In this document: piece by piece, positions 8,193 to 15,874 of the stretch
How positions within the stretch are numbered: the first letter of the stretch is position 1
How the letters are laid out: the number at the start of each line of letters is the position of its first letter
Program-made: the position numbers and the translations under genes
Notes under the pieces: generated by a model
The model's database searches: none
What the model was told of the DNA's origin: nothing
Seen by the model: the letters and a program-made list of their open reading frames with translations, nothing else
Source of the DNA: Ruminococcaceae bacterium UBA1236
GTDB lineage: Bacteria; Bacillota; Clostridia; Oscillospirales; Acutalibacteraceae
Reading direction: 5' to 3'
NCBI GenBank assembly: GCA_002309055.1
Contig: DBWO01000025.1
Location: 24,816-42,692, forward strand
DNA length: 17,877 bases

Positions 8193-8936
8193 ATGAGAAA
8201 TCTTCTTCTGACAATCCGTTTTGACGGCACCGCCTATCACGGCTGGCAGGTGCAGGAAAACAGCATAACCGTGCAGCAGACTCTTCAGGACGCATATGAG
8301 CAGATCTGCGGCGTCAGAGACAATATCACGGGATGTTCACGCACCGACTCGGGCGTTCACGCTTATAAATACTGCTGCAACATCCGCACGGAAAACGATA
8401 AAGACTGCAATGAACTTGTAAACTCCCTCAATGCGGTTTTGCCGCAGGATATATCCGTCATAAAATGCGAAGAAGTGCCTTACGACTTTCACGCGAGGTA
8501 TGACTGCATTTCAAAAGAATACGTATATAAAATCTGGAATTCTCCCGTACGCAATCCGTTTATGTCCAAATATTCGCTTCAGTATAAATATCCGCTTGAT
8601 ACGGATATGCTTGACAGGCAGGTGAAGGCATACACCGGCACCCACGATTTTGCCGCGTTCTGCGCGTCGGGCAGCTCTGTTAAGGACACGGTGAGAACAG
8701 TTACAAAAGCCGAAATAAAAAGAGACGGCGATCTTGTCACATTCACCGTTGCGGCGGACGGATTTCTTTACAATATGGTCAGGATTATGGTCGGCACACT
8801 GCTGGAAATTGCTTCGGGCAAAATCCCGCAGGACACCATTCCCGATATAATCAATTCAAAAGACAGGGAAAGAGCCGGTATCACGGCAAAGCCGCACGGA
8901 CTTTTCCTGAGCGACGTCATTTACGGAAAGGGGTGA
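8193..8936 (+). CDS. truA: tRNA pseudouridine(38-40) synthase TruA
   Basis: TruA converts uridines 38, 39 and 40 of the tRNA anticodon arm to pseudouridine. The 247-residue product has the family length. The catalytic aspartate is Asp52 within GCSRTDSGVHA (47-57). The N-terminal FDGTAYHGWQ (10-19) and the C-terminal YNMVRIMVG (193-201) are both conserved TruA blocks. The start is two bases after the ecfT stop; the GAGG at 8176-8179 is distant, so coupling to ecfT is likely. The ecfA-ecfA-ecfT-truA order is common in Bacillota, where it often follows ribosomal-protein genes; here it follows a ruv block instead. Confidence 0.97.
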   Translation: MRNLLLTIRFDGTAYHGWQVQENSITVQQTLQDAYEQICGVRDNITGCSRTDSGVHAYKYCCNIRTENDKDCNELVNSLNAVLPQDISVIKCEEVPYDFHARYDCISKEYVYKIWNSPVRNPFMSKYSLQYKYPLDTDMLDRQVKAYTGTHDFAAFCASGSSVKDTVRTVTKAEIKRDGDLVTFTVAADGFLYNMVRIMVGTLLEIASGKIPQDTIPDIINSKDRERAGITAKPHGLFLSDVIYGKG

Positions 8937-8940
8937 CCGG

Positions 8941-10116
8941 GTGTCAAAATCAAAGAACACGGGAACCGTTGACTTTAACAAAGCAAAACAGCGCGCTCAG
9001 ACAAAAAGAATTCTCAAAAAGCTGAGAATTCCTCTCGCGGTTTTAGCTGTAATCACTGTTTTCTGCGTTGTGCTTGCGGCAGCGGGTGAAACGAGAAGGT
9101 CCAATTTCATGGATTCCTTCAGAGCCATCCCGGCAACAATCGGCGACAGCCACGGTTACCCTTATAATGAAGACGAGCTATCGCTGAGCAAAGTCACTCT
9201 TGTCGGTGACAAGCCCCTTGTAATCTCGGAAAGCGGCGTAAAGGTGCTCTCACAGGAGGGCGACGAGCTTTATGACCTGCACCTTGAATGGGGCGATACA
9301 AAAGCGATAACAAATAACGGCAGGGCTCTTATTTTCAGCAACACATCGGGCAAATCCTATCTTATAAGCCGCACCAAAACTCTCGCGGAATTCAGCGAGG
9401 AAGGGCTGCTTGTGACAGGGTGTGTCGCAAATAACGGCAGCGTTGCCGCCTGCTCGACAACCGACAAAAAACAGAGCGTTGTAAGAGTTTACAACACAAG
9501 ACAGAAGCTCATTTTCCAGCTTGACTGCGACAGAGACTATGTCTCCTCCCTGTCACTCTCGTCAAACGGCAAAAATCTGCTTATGTCCGCGGTCAATGAG
9601 AAAAACGCCGAGCTTTACTCAACCGTTTCGCTTTACAAAACCTCCAAAACGGAGCCGAAGTTTGAGACGGTGATTGAAGGAACAACAATTCTCAAAGTCA
9701 CTTACGCCTCTTCAAACAAATTTGTTGCAGTCGGCGACAACAAGACGGTTGTACTTAACGCAAAAGGCGAAATTCTCAATGAAATAACCTACGCGGATGA
9801 CGCTCTCTTTGCCGTTGACAATGATTCCTCCGGAAACACCCTGCTCTGCTATAAGGAATTCGGCGGCTCAAAAATCAAGGTTGTAACAATACAGTCATCA
9901 GGCAAAAAGACAGATGACTTTGAGCTTGATTACTCCCCCGCTTCAATTGATTTCAGAGACAGGCGCATTGCCGCGGCTATAGACAACACCGTTACGGTTT
10001 ATTCAATGTCAGGCGGCAAAAAGGAAACCTATGAGTGCAACACCAATGTCAGCACCGTGCTCATAGAAAGCGCCGGCATCTACACTCTTGAAACCGGCTC
10101 AATCTGCAAATACTGA
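8941..10116 (+). CDS. membrane-anchored beta-rich protein, DUF5711-like
   Basis: The product is 391 residues. Residues 1-27 are basic and cytoplasmic, one hydrophobic segment spans about 30-49, and the remaining 340 residues are probably outside the cell: a single-pass N-in anchor with no signal-peptidase site evident. The exported part is a run of short beta-like repeats with motifs such as PLVISESGVKVL, SLSSNGKNLL and KFVAVGDNKTVVLN, like the blades of a beta-propeller. This fits the DUF5711 family of Clostridia, whose function is unknown. It starts with GTG at 8941, four bases after truA, with AAAGGGG at 8927-8933. The next gene is CvpA-like and only 13 bases away, so a joint envelope role is possible. 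The fold and family are by eye. Confidence 0.72.
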   Translation: MSKSKNTGTVDFNKAKQRAQTKRILKKLRIPLAVLAVITVFCVVLAAAGETRRSNFMDSFRAIPATIGDSHGYPYNEDELSLSKVTLVGDKPLVISESGVKVLSQEGDELYDLHLEWGDTKAITNNGRALIFSNTSGKSYLISRTKTLAEFSEEGLLVTGCVANNGSVAACSTTDKKQSVVRVYNTRQKLIFQLDCDRDYVSSLSLSSNGKNLLMSAVNEKNAELYSTVSLYKTSKTEPKFETVIEGTTILKVTYASSNKFVAVGDNKTVVLNAKGEILNEITYADDALFAVDNDSSGNTLLCYKEFGGSKIKVVTIQSSGKKTDDFELDYSPASIDFRDRRIAAAIDNTVTVYSMSGGKKETYECNTNVSTVLIESAGIYTLETGSICKY

Positions 10117-10129
10117 GAGGCGGTAAGAT

Positions 10130-10819
10130 ATGCAAAGCTCATATTCACAGTTTCTGCCTTACGCGCTTGACGCGCTGGTAATTATCCTGCCTCTTATTTC
10201 AATAATCGTGGGATATGTAAAAGGCTTTACGCACATTGTGCTCCCCTTTGCTCTGACCGTGCTGATGATGGTAGTCGCCCGTCTTTATGCCGCTCCGATG
10301 GCACATTTCTTTACGGACCGTTACTTTCATGAAGCCGCGACAGAGAGTCTCACAAATTATCTCACGGAAAAAGCGGCTCAGGGCACGGCAAGTATCTCAC
10401 AGGCGCTTCCGCAGTACTTTTCATCCCTCGCTCAGTCATCCGGATACACGCCGGACACACTTCTTTCCGCCGTTTCAATACCCGATATCAGCGAAAAAAT
10501 CGTGACAGCGGCGGAGCCCGTATTCATAATCCCCGTAATTACTGTATGCGTCTATATGGTATTTTACGCGGTGTCAAAGCTTCTCAGCATCCTTCTTCTT
10601 AAACCCGCGGATTTTCTGACAAAACTTCCGCTTGTAAAACAGGTAAACAAGGTACTCGGTGTAATCGCGGGAGTGATTCTCGGCGCGCTTCGCCTCGGAT
10701 TCTTTGCCGCGGCGGTCACGGTAATTATCTCCTTCCTGCCCGAAAGTGCTTTTGCGTCGGCGGTGGCAGACACCAAGCTGCTCAGCGCCCTTACAGACGC
10801 GATAATCAAATTTTTCTGA
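10130..10819 (+). CDS. CvpA family membrane protein
   Basis: The product is 229 residues, with hydrophobic segments near 13-30, 34-51, 130-157 and 172-202. The block LPLVKQVNKVLGVIAG (166-181), followed by GALRLG, matches the conserved C-terminal region of the CvpA family (named for colicin V production in E. coli; in Firmicutes usually of unknown role). A long polar stretch of about 75 residues (55-128) lies between the first and second pairs of segments, longer than in a minimal CvpA protein, and is probably a loop. Start ATG 10130 has GAGAGG at 10115-10120. It is followed after 16 bases by pgsA. The family assignment is fairly safe; no specific function is claimed. Confidence 0.8.
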   Translation: MQSSYSQFLPYALDALVIILPLISIIVGYVKGFTHIVLPFALTVLMMVVARLYAAPMAHFFTDRYFHEAATESLTNYLTEKAAQGTASISQALPQYFSSLAQSSGYTPDTLLSAVSIPDISEKIVTAAEPVFIIPVITVCVYMVFYAVSKLLSILLLKPADFLTKLPLVKQVNKVLGVIAGVILGALRLGFFAAAVTVIISFLPESAFASAVADTKLLSALTDAIIKFF

Positions 10820-10835
10820 TAAGGAGAAATGTAAA

Positions 10836-11495
10836 ATGGACAATAAAACCAAGAGTGAATTATTCACAAACTGGGCTACAATACCCAACCTCCTTTCTTT
10901 CCTGAGAATTCTTATGGTACCCGTATTCGCGGTGCTCTTTCTCAAAGGGGATTACGCCTGGAGCATTTTTGTGCTTGCCCTTTCGGGTCTGAGTGATTTC
11001 TTCGACGGAAAGATTGCAAGAAAATTCAATCAGGTAAGCGCGCTTGGCAAAATGCTTGACCCCGTAGCGGACAAGCTCACTCAGATTACAATAGCCGTGG
11101 TGCTTTACATCGCCTTCTCAAAGGGCGAGGATCCCCTTATCAAAGCATTCAGCTGGATATTCCTTATCTTCCTCATTAAAGAGGCAGTTATGATAGTCGG
11201 CGGCGCGATAATGCTCGCAATCGGCCTTCGTCCGGGCGCAGCGGAAATGCCGGGCAAGGTGGCTACTTTTGCATTCTATGTGATTATGATTGTCATTATC
11301 ACATTCGGTCCCGGCATCGGTATCCTTAAAAACATATTCGTTCTTCCCTCCTGGCTTCTGCTGGCGCTCGTTTGTATCAGCGTAATTCTCACTCTCGTGG
11401 CCTTCTGCGGCTATCTCCCCGGTGTTGCTCAGCAGCTCAGAGAGAAAAAAGAGAAGAAACTGCAGGAGCAGAATAAAGAAGAGACAAAGCAGTAA
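10836..11495 (+). CDS. pgsA: CDP-diacylglycerol-glycerol-3-phosphate 3-phosphatidyltransferase
   Basis: PgsA makes phosphatidylglycerol phosphate from CDP-diacylglycerol and glycerol-3-phosphate, the committed step to phosphatidylglycerol and cardiolipin, in the cytoplasmic membrane. The CDP-alcohol phosphotransferase signature is intact: Asp54, Asp57-Gly58, Ala61-Arg62, Gly71, Asp75 and Asp79. The N-terminal NLLSFLRILMVP (18-29) is typical of PgsA. Several hydrophobic segments fill residues 20-195, and a short basic/acidic tail rich in Lys and Glu ends the 219-residue chain. Family length is usually near 180-200, so the tail is a small extension. AAGGAG at 10821-10826 precedes the ATG. Confidence 0.93.
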   Translation: MDNKTKSELFTNWATIPNLLSFLRILMVPVFAVLFLKGDYAWSIFVLALSGLSDFFDGKIARKFNQVSALGKMLDPVADKLTQITIAVVLYIAFSKGEDPLIKAFSWIFLIFLIKEAVMIVGGAIMLAIGLRPGAAEMPGKVATFAFYVIMIVIITFGPGIGILKNIFVLPSWLLLALVCISVILTLVAFCGYLPGVAQQLREKKEKKLQEQNKEETKQ

Positions 11496-11532
11496 TCCTA
11501 AAGCACATTTCTGAAACCGTGAGGAAAAACAA

Positions 11533-13815
11533 ATGAAACAGGTTTTATGTTCAAAATGCAAACAGCGCCCCGCAATGTTTTTTATGACAAAGGTTGAGGG
11601 CGACAAAACCACACAGGAAGGTCTTTGCCTCAAGTGTGCCATGGACCTTAACATAGGGCCCATAAAACAGATAATCCAGTCGATGGGCATCTCGGAGGAC
11701 GAGTTTGACGAAGTGAGCGAGCAGTTCAATGAGATGTTTGAAAACGGCAGCTTTGAGCCCGGTGGAGCGGGAACAATGCCCTTTATGCAGAATTTCAGTG
11801 CGATGATGGGCGAACATCCCGAAAAGGAACAGGGTGAAAGCGAAACATCCGAAAAAGAGAAAAAACGCCGCTCCAAGAAAGAAAAGGAGCAGCCGGACAA
11901 AAAGAGAAAATACCTCTCTCAGTTCTGCACCGATCTCACCAAAAAAGCGAGAGAGGGCAAAATTGACAGAATAATCGGCAGAGAGAATGAAATATACCGC
12001 TCCATACAGATTCTCTGCAGGCGCAGTAAGAATAATCCCTGCCTTATCGGTGAGCCCGGCGTAGGCAAAACCGCGATTGCGGAAGGCCTTGCCCTGCGCA
12101 TTGCGGCAGGCGATGTGCCGGCGAAAATTGCCGACAAAGAAATACAGATGCTCGACATCGCCGCCCTTGTTGCCGGCACACAGTTCAGGGGTCAGTTTGA
12201 GAGCCGTATCAAAGGCCTTATTGAAGAGATAAAGGCGCAGGGTAATATCATTCTCTTTATTGACGAGGTGCATCAGCTTGTGGGCGCGGGCGAGAGCGAA
12301 GGCTCAATGAACGCCGCGAACATTCTCAAGCCCTCCCTCTCAAGAGGCGAAATACAGATTATCGGCGCAACCACCTTTACCGAATACAGAAAGTATATCG
12401 AGAAGGATGCCGCTCTTGAAAGAAGACTTCAGCCGGTTACCGTAGAGGAGCCCTCGGTTGCGCAGACGGCGGAAATGCTCGCAGGCGTAAAGAGCTATTA
12501 TGAGGATTATCATAAAGTAAGAGTCAATGACTCGCTCATTCTCAAAGCGGTTGAACTGAGCGAAAGATATATAAATGACAGATTCCTGCCCGACAAGGCG
12601 ATTGACCTGCTTGATGAGGCCTGCACCTGCGCAAACCTCAGGAACAAGAATATCAGCCTTTACGAGATAGCTCAGAAAGAGCTTGAAGAACTTAAAGAGA
12701 GCGAAGACTCTCTTATGGATAATCAGGGCGAGGCGGACTATGAGGAAATAGCGAAGCTCAAATCCGAGATTCTTCAGAAAGAGGAAGAGGTCAAGGAGCT
12801 TGAGGAACTTGCGAAGGACAACCTTGTGACAGAGGAAGACCTTGCGAGAGTTATTCAGCTGTGGACAGGCATACCGGCGAGCAAGGTTATAGAAAGCGAC
12901 CTGAGAAAACTCAGCGAAATGGAAAACAACCTCAAGGCGCATCTCATAGGTCAGGATGAAGCGGTTGAGCTTGTGTGCGCGGCAATAAGACGCAACAGAG
13001 TTCAGATAAATCCGCGAAGAAGGCCTGCATCATTCATATTTGTAGGCCCGACGGGCGTCGGTAAAACCGAGCTTGTAAAGTTGCTCGCGAAAGAGCTGTT
13101 TGAAACACCCGAAACGCTCATCCGCCTGGATATGAGCGAATTCATGGAGAAGCACTCCGTTTCAAGGATAATCGGCTCTCCCCCGGGCTATGTCGGCTAT
13201 GATGAAGCCGGTCAGCTTACGGAGAAGGTACGCCGCAAGCCATATTCCGTGGTGCTCTTTGACGAAATTGAAAAAGCTCACCCTGATGTTATGAACATAC
13301 TGCTTCAGATTCTCGATGAGGGCAAGATAACCGACGCTCAGGGCAGGCACGTAAGCTTTGAAAACACGGTTATCATAATGACTTCCAACGCCGGATCGGA
13401 CCGCGCGAGCGGAGCACTCGGCTTCGGCAAAACAAAGAATGAAGCGTCAAAGGAAAGAAGTATGAAAGCTCTCAGGGAATTCCTGAGGCCCGAATTCATA
13501 GGCAGAGTTGACGAGGTTGTGGTATTCAACGACCTTACCAAAGAAAACTACAAGGCAATCGCCGCCCTGCTCCTCGGCGAGCTCAAAGACCCGCTTGAGG
13601 ATAAGGGAATCAAATTCTCCTGGGATGACAAGGCAACTGCCGTAATTGCCGAGCTTTCGGCGGACGGCACGAGGGGCGCGAGAGACCTGCGCTCCTGCAT
13701 AAGGAAGAAAGTTGAAGATATCATCACGGGTAAAATGGTTGAAAGCATTGACAATCCGATAAAATCGGTTTTCGTCACCGCTGAAAACGATGACATTGTC
13801 TGTAAATTTGAATAA
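11533..13815 (+). CDS. clpE: ClpE-like ATP-dependent Clp protease ATP-binding subunit with N-terminal zinc finger
   Basis: A 760-residue Hsp100 unfoldase expected to feed proteins to ClpP. Instead of the usual repeated Clp N-domain it begins with a four-cysteine zinc finger (Cys6, Cys9, Cys32, Cys35), as in ClpE and McsA. A charged Lys/Glu-rich linker (about 96-125) leads to AAA domain 1, with Walker A GEPGVGKT (173-180) and Walker B LFIDE (241-245). A coiled-coil middle region spans about 375-430. AAA domain 2 has Walker A GPTGVGKT (505-512), Walker B VVLFDE (573-578) and sensor 2 GARDLR (715-720). LGF at 629-631 fits the ClpP-docking loop. No CtsR-type repeat or promoter is visible in the 37-base gap after pgsA; GAGGA at 11521-11525 is the ribosome site. 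The name clpE rests on architecture. Confidence 0.88.
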   Translation: MKQVLCSKCKQRPAMFFMTKVEGDKTTQEGLCLKCAMDLNIGPIKQIIQSMGISEDEFDEVSEQFNEMFENGSFEPGGAGTMPFMQNFSAMMGEHPEKEQGESETSEKEKKRRSKKEKEQPDKKRKYLSQFCTDLTKKAREGKIDRIIGRENEIYRSIQILCRRSKNNPCLIGEPGVGKTAIAEGLALRIAAGDVPAKIADKEIQMLDIAALVAGTQFRGQFESRIKGLIEEIKAQGNIILFIDEVHQLVGAGESEGSMNAANILKPSLSRGEIQIIGATTFTEYRKYIEKDAALERRLQPVTVEEPSVAQTAEMLAGVKSYYEDYHKVRVNDSLILKAVELSERYINDRFLPDKAIDLLDEACTCANLRNKNISLYEIAQKELEELKESEDSLMDNQGEADYEEIAKLKSEILQKEEEVKELEELAKDNLVTEEDLARVIQLWTGIPASKVIESDLRKLSEMENNLKAHLIGQDEAVELVCAAIRRNRVQINPRRRPASFIFVGPTGVGKTELVKLLAKELFETPETLIRLDMSEFMEKHSVSRIIGSPPGYVGYDEAGQLTEKVRRKPYSVVLFDEIEKAHPDVMNILLQILDEGKITDAQGRHVSFENTVIIMTSNAGSDRASGALGFGKTKNEASKERSMKALREFLRPEFIGRVDEVVVFNDLTKENYKAIAALLLGELKDPLEDKGIKFSWDDKATAVIAELSADGTRGARDLRSCIRKKVEDIITGKMVESIDNPIKSVFVTAENDDIVCKFE

Positions 13816-13818
13816 CTG

Positions 13819-13824
13819 AGGAGG
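13819..13824 (+). promoter_or_regulatory. strong ribosome binding site of the fused sugar enzyme
   Basis: AGGAGG lies 7 bases before ATG 13832 and 3 bases after the clpE stop. It is a near-consensus site and indicates independent, efficient translation initiation of the first sugar gene. Confidence 0.7.
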
Positions 13825-13831
13825 AGTAAAA

Positions 13832-15856
13832 ATGGCACGTTTCCTGTTTTCGGCATTTGCCGATGAAGCGTCAAAAAACATTTCGGAGCAGATAGCCGCC
13901 TGCAAGAAAAACGGTATCGACTATATCGAGCTTCGAAACTGTGACGGCAAAAACATATCCGATTTTACTGTTGACGAGGCGAAAGCGCTCAAAGCCAAGC
14001 TTGATGAGGGCGGCATAAAGGTTTCGTCAATCGGCTCGCACTACGGCAAGATTGAAATCACCGACGATTTTGCGCCTCATTTCGAAGCGTTCAAGAACAC
14101 GGTTGAGGTTGCAAAGATTCTCGAAACAAAGTATATAAGAATGTTCAGCTTCTATTTCCTTAACGGTGAAAGCCGCGAGGAATATAAGAACGAAGTTTTC
14201 GCGCGCCTTACCGCTATGGTGGATTACGCAAACGAAAACGGTATTCTCTGCTGTCACGAGAATGAGAGAGGAATTTACGGCGACACGCCCGAAAGAGCGC
14301 TTGAAATAGCTGAATATTTCGGAGACCGAATCGGCAACATATTTGACCCGGCAAACTATGTTATTAACGGCAACCCCACAAAGCCCGGCTTCGGCCCTCT
14401 CTGTGATAAAATCACCTATATGCACATTAAAGACGCAATTGCAGACACACAGACCGTTGTGCCCGCCGGCGAGGGCGAGGGCGAGCTTGAATACATCCTC
14501 AGAGAGCTTGACAAGCAGGAAAAAGTTTACTTCCTTTCAGTTGAGCCGCACCTTAAAGTGTTTGACGGCCTCAAGTCGCTTGAGGTAAACGACGAACTTG
14601 CACTCAAAATGGATTCAAAATACTCCTACCCCGACAACGAGAGCTCGTTTGCCGCGGCCTGCAGCGCAATACACAATCTTATAGAAACAAAGATTCAGCC
14701 CGTGAGAATGGGCGTTATCGGTGTGGGCAATATGGGCTCATCACATCTGAAAACCTACTCAAACGGCGAGCACAGCGAACTTCGCATGGTCGCCTGCGCC
14801 GACATAATCCCCGAGAGAGCCGAAAAAGCGAAGGAAATGCTCCCGCACATCAAGGCGTACAGCTCGGCGGAAGCGCTTATTGACAGCGGCGAAGTTGACG
14901 CGGTTATCATTGCCACTCCTCACTATTTCCACTCCCCCATCGCTCAGTATGCATTTTCAAAAGGCGTTCACGTGCTCACGGAAAAGCCCGCAGGCGTTTA
15001 TACAAAACAGGTGCGTGAAATGAACGAGGCAGCCGCGAAGAGCGGGCTCGTGTTCGGAATTATGTATAACCAGCGCACAAACTGTGTTTACAGAAAGCTG
15101 CGCGAGCTTGTTAAAAGCGGAGAATTCGGCGAAATAAGAAGAGTAAGCTGGATAATAACCGACTGGTACCGCACTCAGGCATATTACAACAGCGGCGGAT
15201 GGCGCGCAACCTGGGCAGGCGAAGGCGGCGGCGTGCTTCTCAATCAGTGCCCGCACAACCTTGACCTGTGGCAGTGGATATGCGGCATGCCGTGCAAAAT
15301 CAGCGCGAAAGTTCACGAGGGCAAGTGGCACAACATCGAAGTAGAAGATGATGTCACCATTTATGCGGAATATCCCAACGGCGCTACCGGCACATTCATC
15401 ACCTCAACCGGCGACTGCCCCGGCACAAACCGCCTTGAAATCACCATGGACGGCGCAAAAATAGTCTGCGACGGCGGCTCAGAGCTTTCTCTCTACCGTC
15501 TTGACGGTAAAATAAGCGAGCATATCTTTGCAAGCAGCGAAGGATTCGGCAGACTGGAGGGCAAATGGGAAGAAGTTGAAACCGACGGCAGAAACAAGCA
15601 GCACAGCGAGGTTGTCAGAAAATTCGCAGCTGCCATACTCAGGGGCGAACCCCTTGTAGCAAGAGGCGAAGAGGGCATAAACGGCCTTAACATCTCAAAT
15701 GCCGCCCATCTCTCATCCTGGCTCGGTAAAGACATAGAGATTCCCGTTGACGAAGATCTTTATTACTCAATGCTTCAGGAAAAGATAAAATCCGGCAAGG
15801 CAGATAAAGAAACCGTTGTTGAATCAATACAGGGGGATATGTCCTCAACCTTCTGA
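13832..15856 (+). CDS. fused TIM-barrel sugar isomerase/epimerase-type domain and Gfo/Idh/MocA oxidoreductase
   Basis: A single 674-residue frame holds two complete enzymes. Residues 1-285 form a xylose-isomerase-like TIM barrel (COG1082 type). It has FSAFADEAS near the start and four metal-ligand candidates in strand-end positions: Glu143 (CHENERG), Asp172 (FDPAN), His198 (MHIKD) and Glu238 (SVEPH). Residues about 290-674 form a Gfo/Idh/MocA dehydrogenase, with nucleotide-binding GVIGVGNMG (294-302), the conserved lysine in EKPAG (Lys385), and NQCPH (471-475) where many relatives have Asp-X3-His. The two join with almost no linker at about 286-292. Internal GTG 14702 and ATG 14708 have no ribosome site before them, so a separate second product is unlikely. 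Expected chemistry is NAD(P)-dependent sugar oxidation coupled to isomerization, epimerization or elimination; the substrate is unknown. AGGAGG sits 7 bases upstream. Confidence 0.9.
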   Translation: MARFLFSAFADEASKNISEQIAACKKNGIDYIELRNCDGKNISDFTVDEAKALKAKLDEGGIKVSSIGSHYGKIEITDDFAPHFEAFKNTVEVAKILETKYIRMFSFYFLNGESREEYKNEVFARLTAMVDYANENGILCCHENERGIYGDTPERALEIAEYFGDRIGNIFDPANYVINGNPTKPGFGPLCDKITYMHIKDAIADTQTVVPAGEGEGELEYILRELDKQEKVYFLSVEPHLKVFDGLKSLEVNDELALKMDSKYSYPDNESSFAAACSAIHNLIETKIQPVRMGVIGVGNMGSSHLKTYSNGEHSELRMVACADIIPERAEKAKEMLPHIKAYSSAEALIDSGEVDAVIIATPHYFHSPIAQYAFSKGVHVLTEKPAGVYTKQVREMNEAAAKSGLVFGIMYNQRTNCVYRKLRELVKSGEFGEIRRVSWIITDWYRTQAYYNSGGWRATWAGEGGGVLLNQCPHNLDLWQWICGMPCKISAKVHEGKWHNIEVEDDVTIYAEYPNGATGTFITSTGDCPGTNRLEITMDGAKIVCDGGSELSLYRLDGKISEHIFASSEGFGRLEGKWEEVETDGRNKQHSEVVRKFAAAILRGEPLVARGEEGINGLNISNAAHLSSWLGKDIEIPVDEDLYYSMLQEKIKSGKADKETVVESIQGDMSSTF

Positions 15857-15874
15857 TATCGCGGAGGAATCAAA

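Noticed and set aside
11118..11900. 260-residue open frame on the - strand spanning the end of pgsA and the start of clpE
   Set aside because: It is composed of low-complexity Ser/Phe/Leu and Cys stretches, has no domain, and is opposite two well-supported genes.
13748..13776. TTGACA as a -35 box ahead of the sugar cassette
   Set aside because: With a 17-base spacer the -10 position reads TTCGTC. TTGAC occurs often here because it encodes Ile/Leu-Asp, so the match is not informative.
14464..14492. GAGGGC tandem repeat
   Set aside because: Only about three copies; it encodes a Gly-Glu loop of the TIM-barrel domain and is not a repeat array.
14702..14710. Internal GTG/ATG as a separate start for the oxidoreductase half of the fused gene
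   Set aside because: No Shine-Dalgarno sequence lies upstream and the reading frame is unbroken, so a single fused product is the simpler reading.
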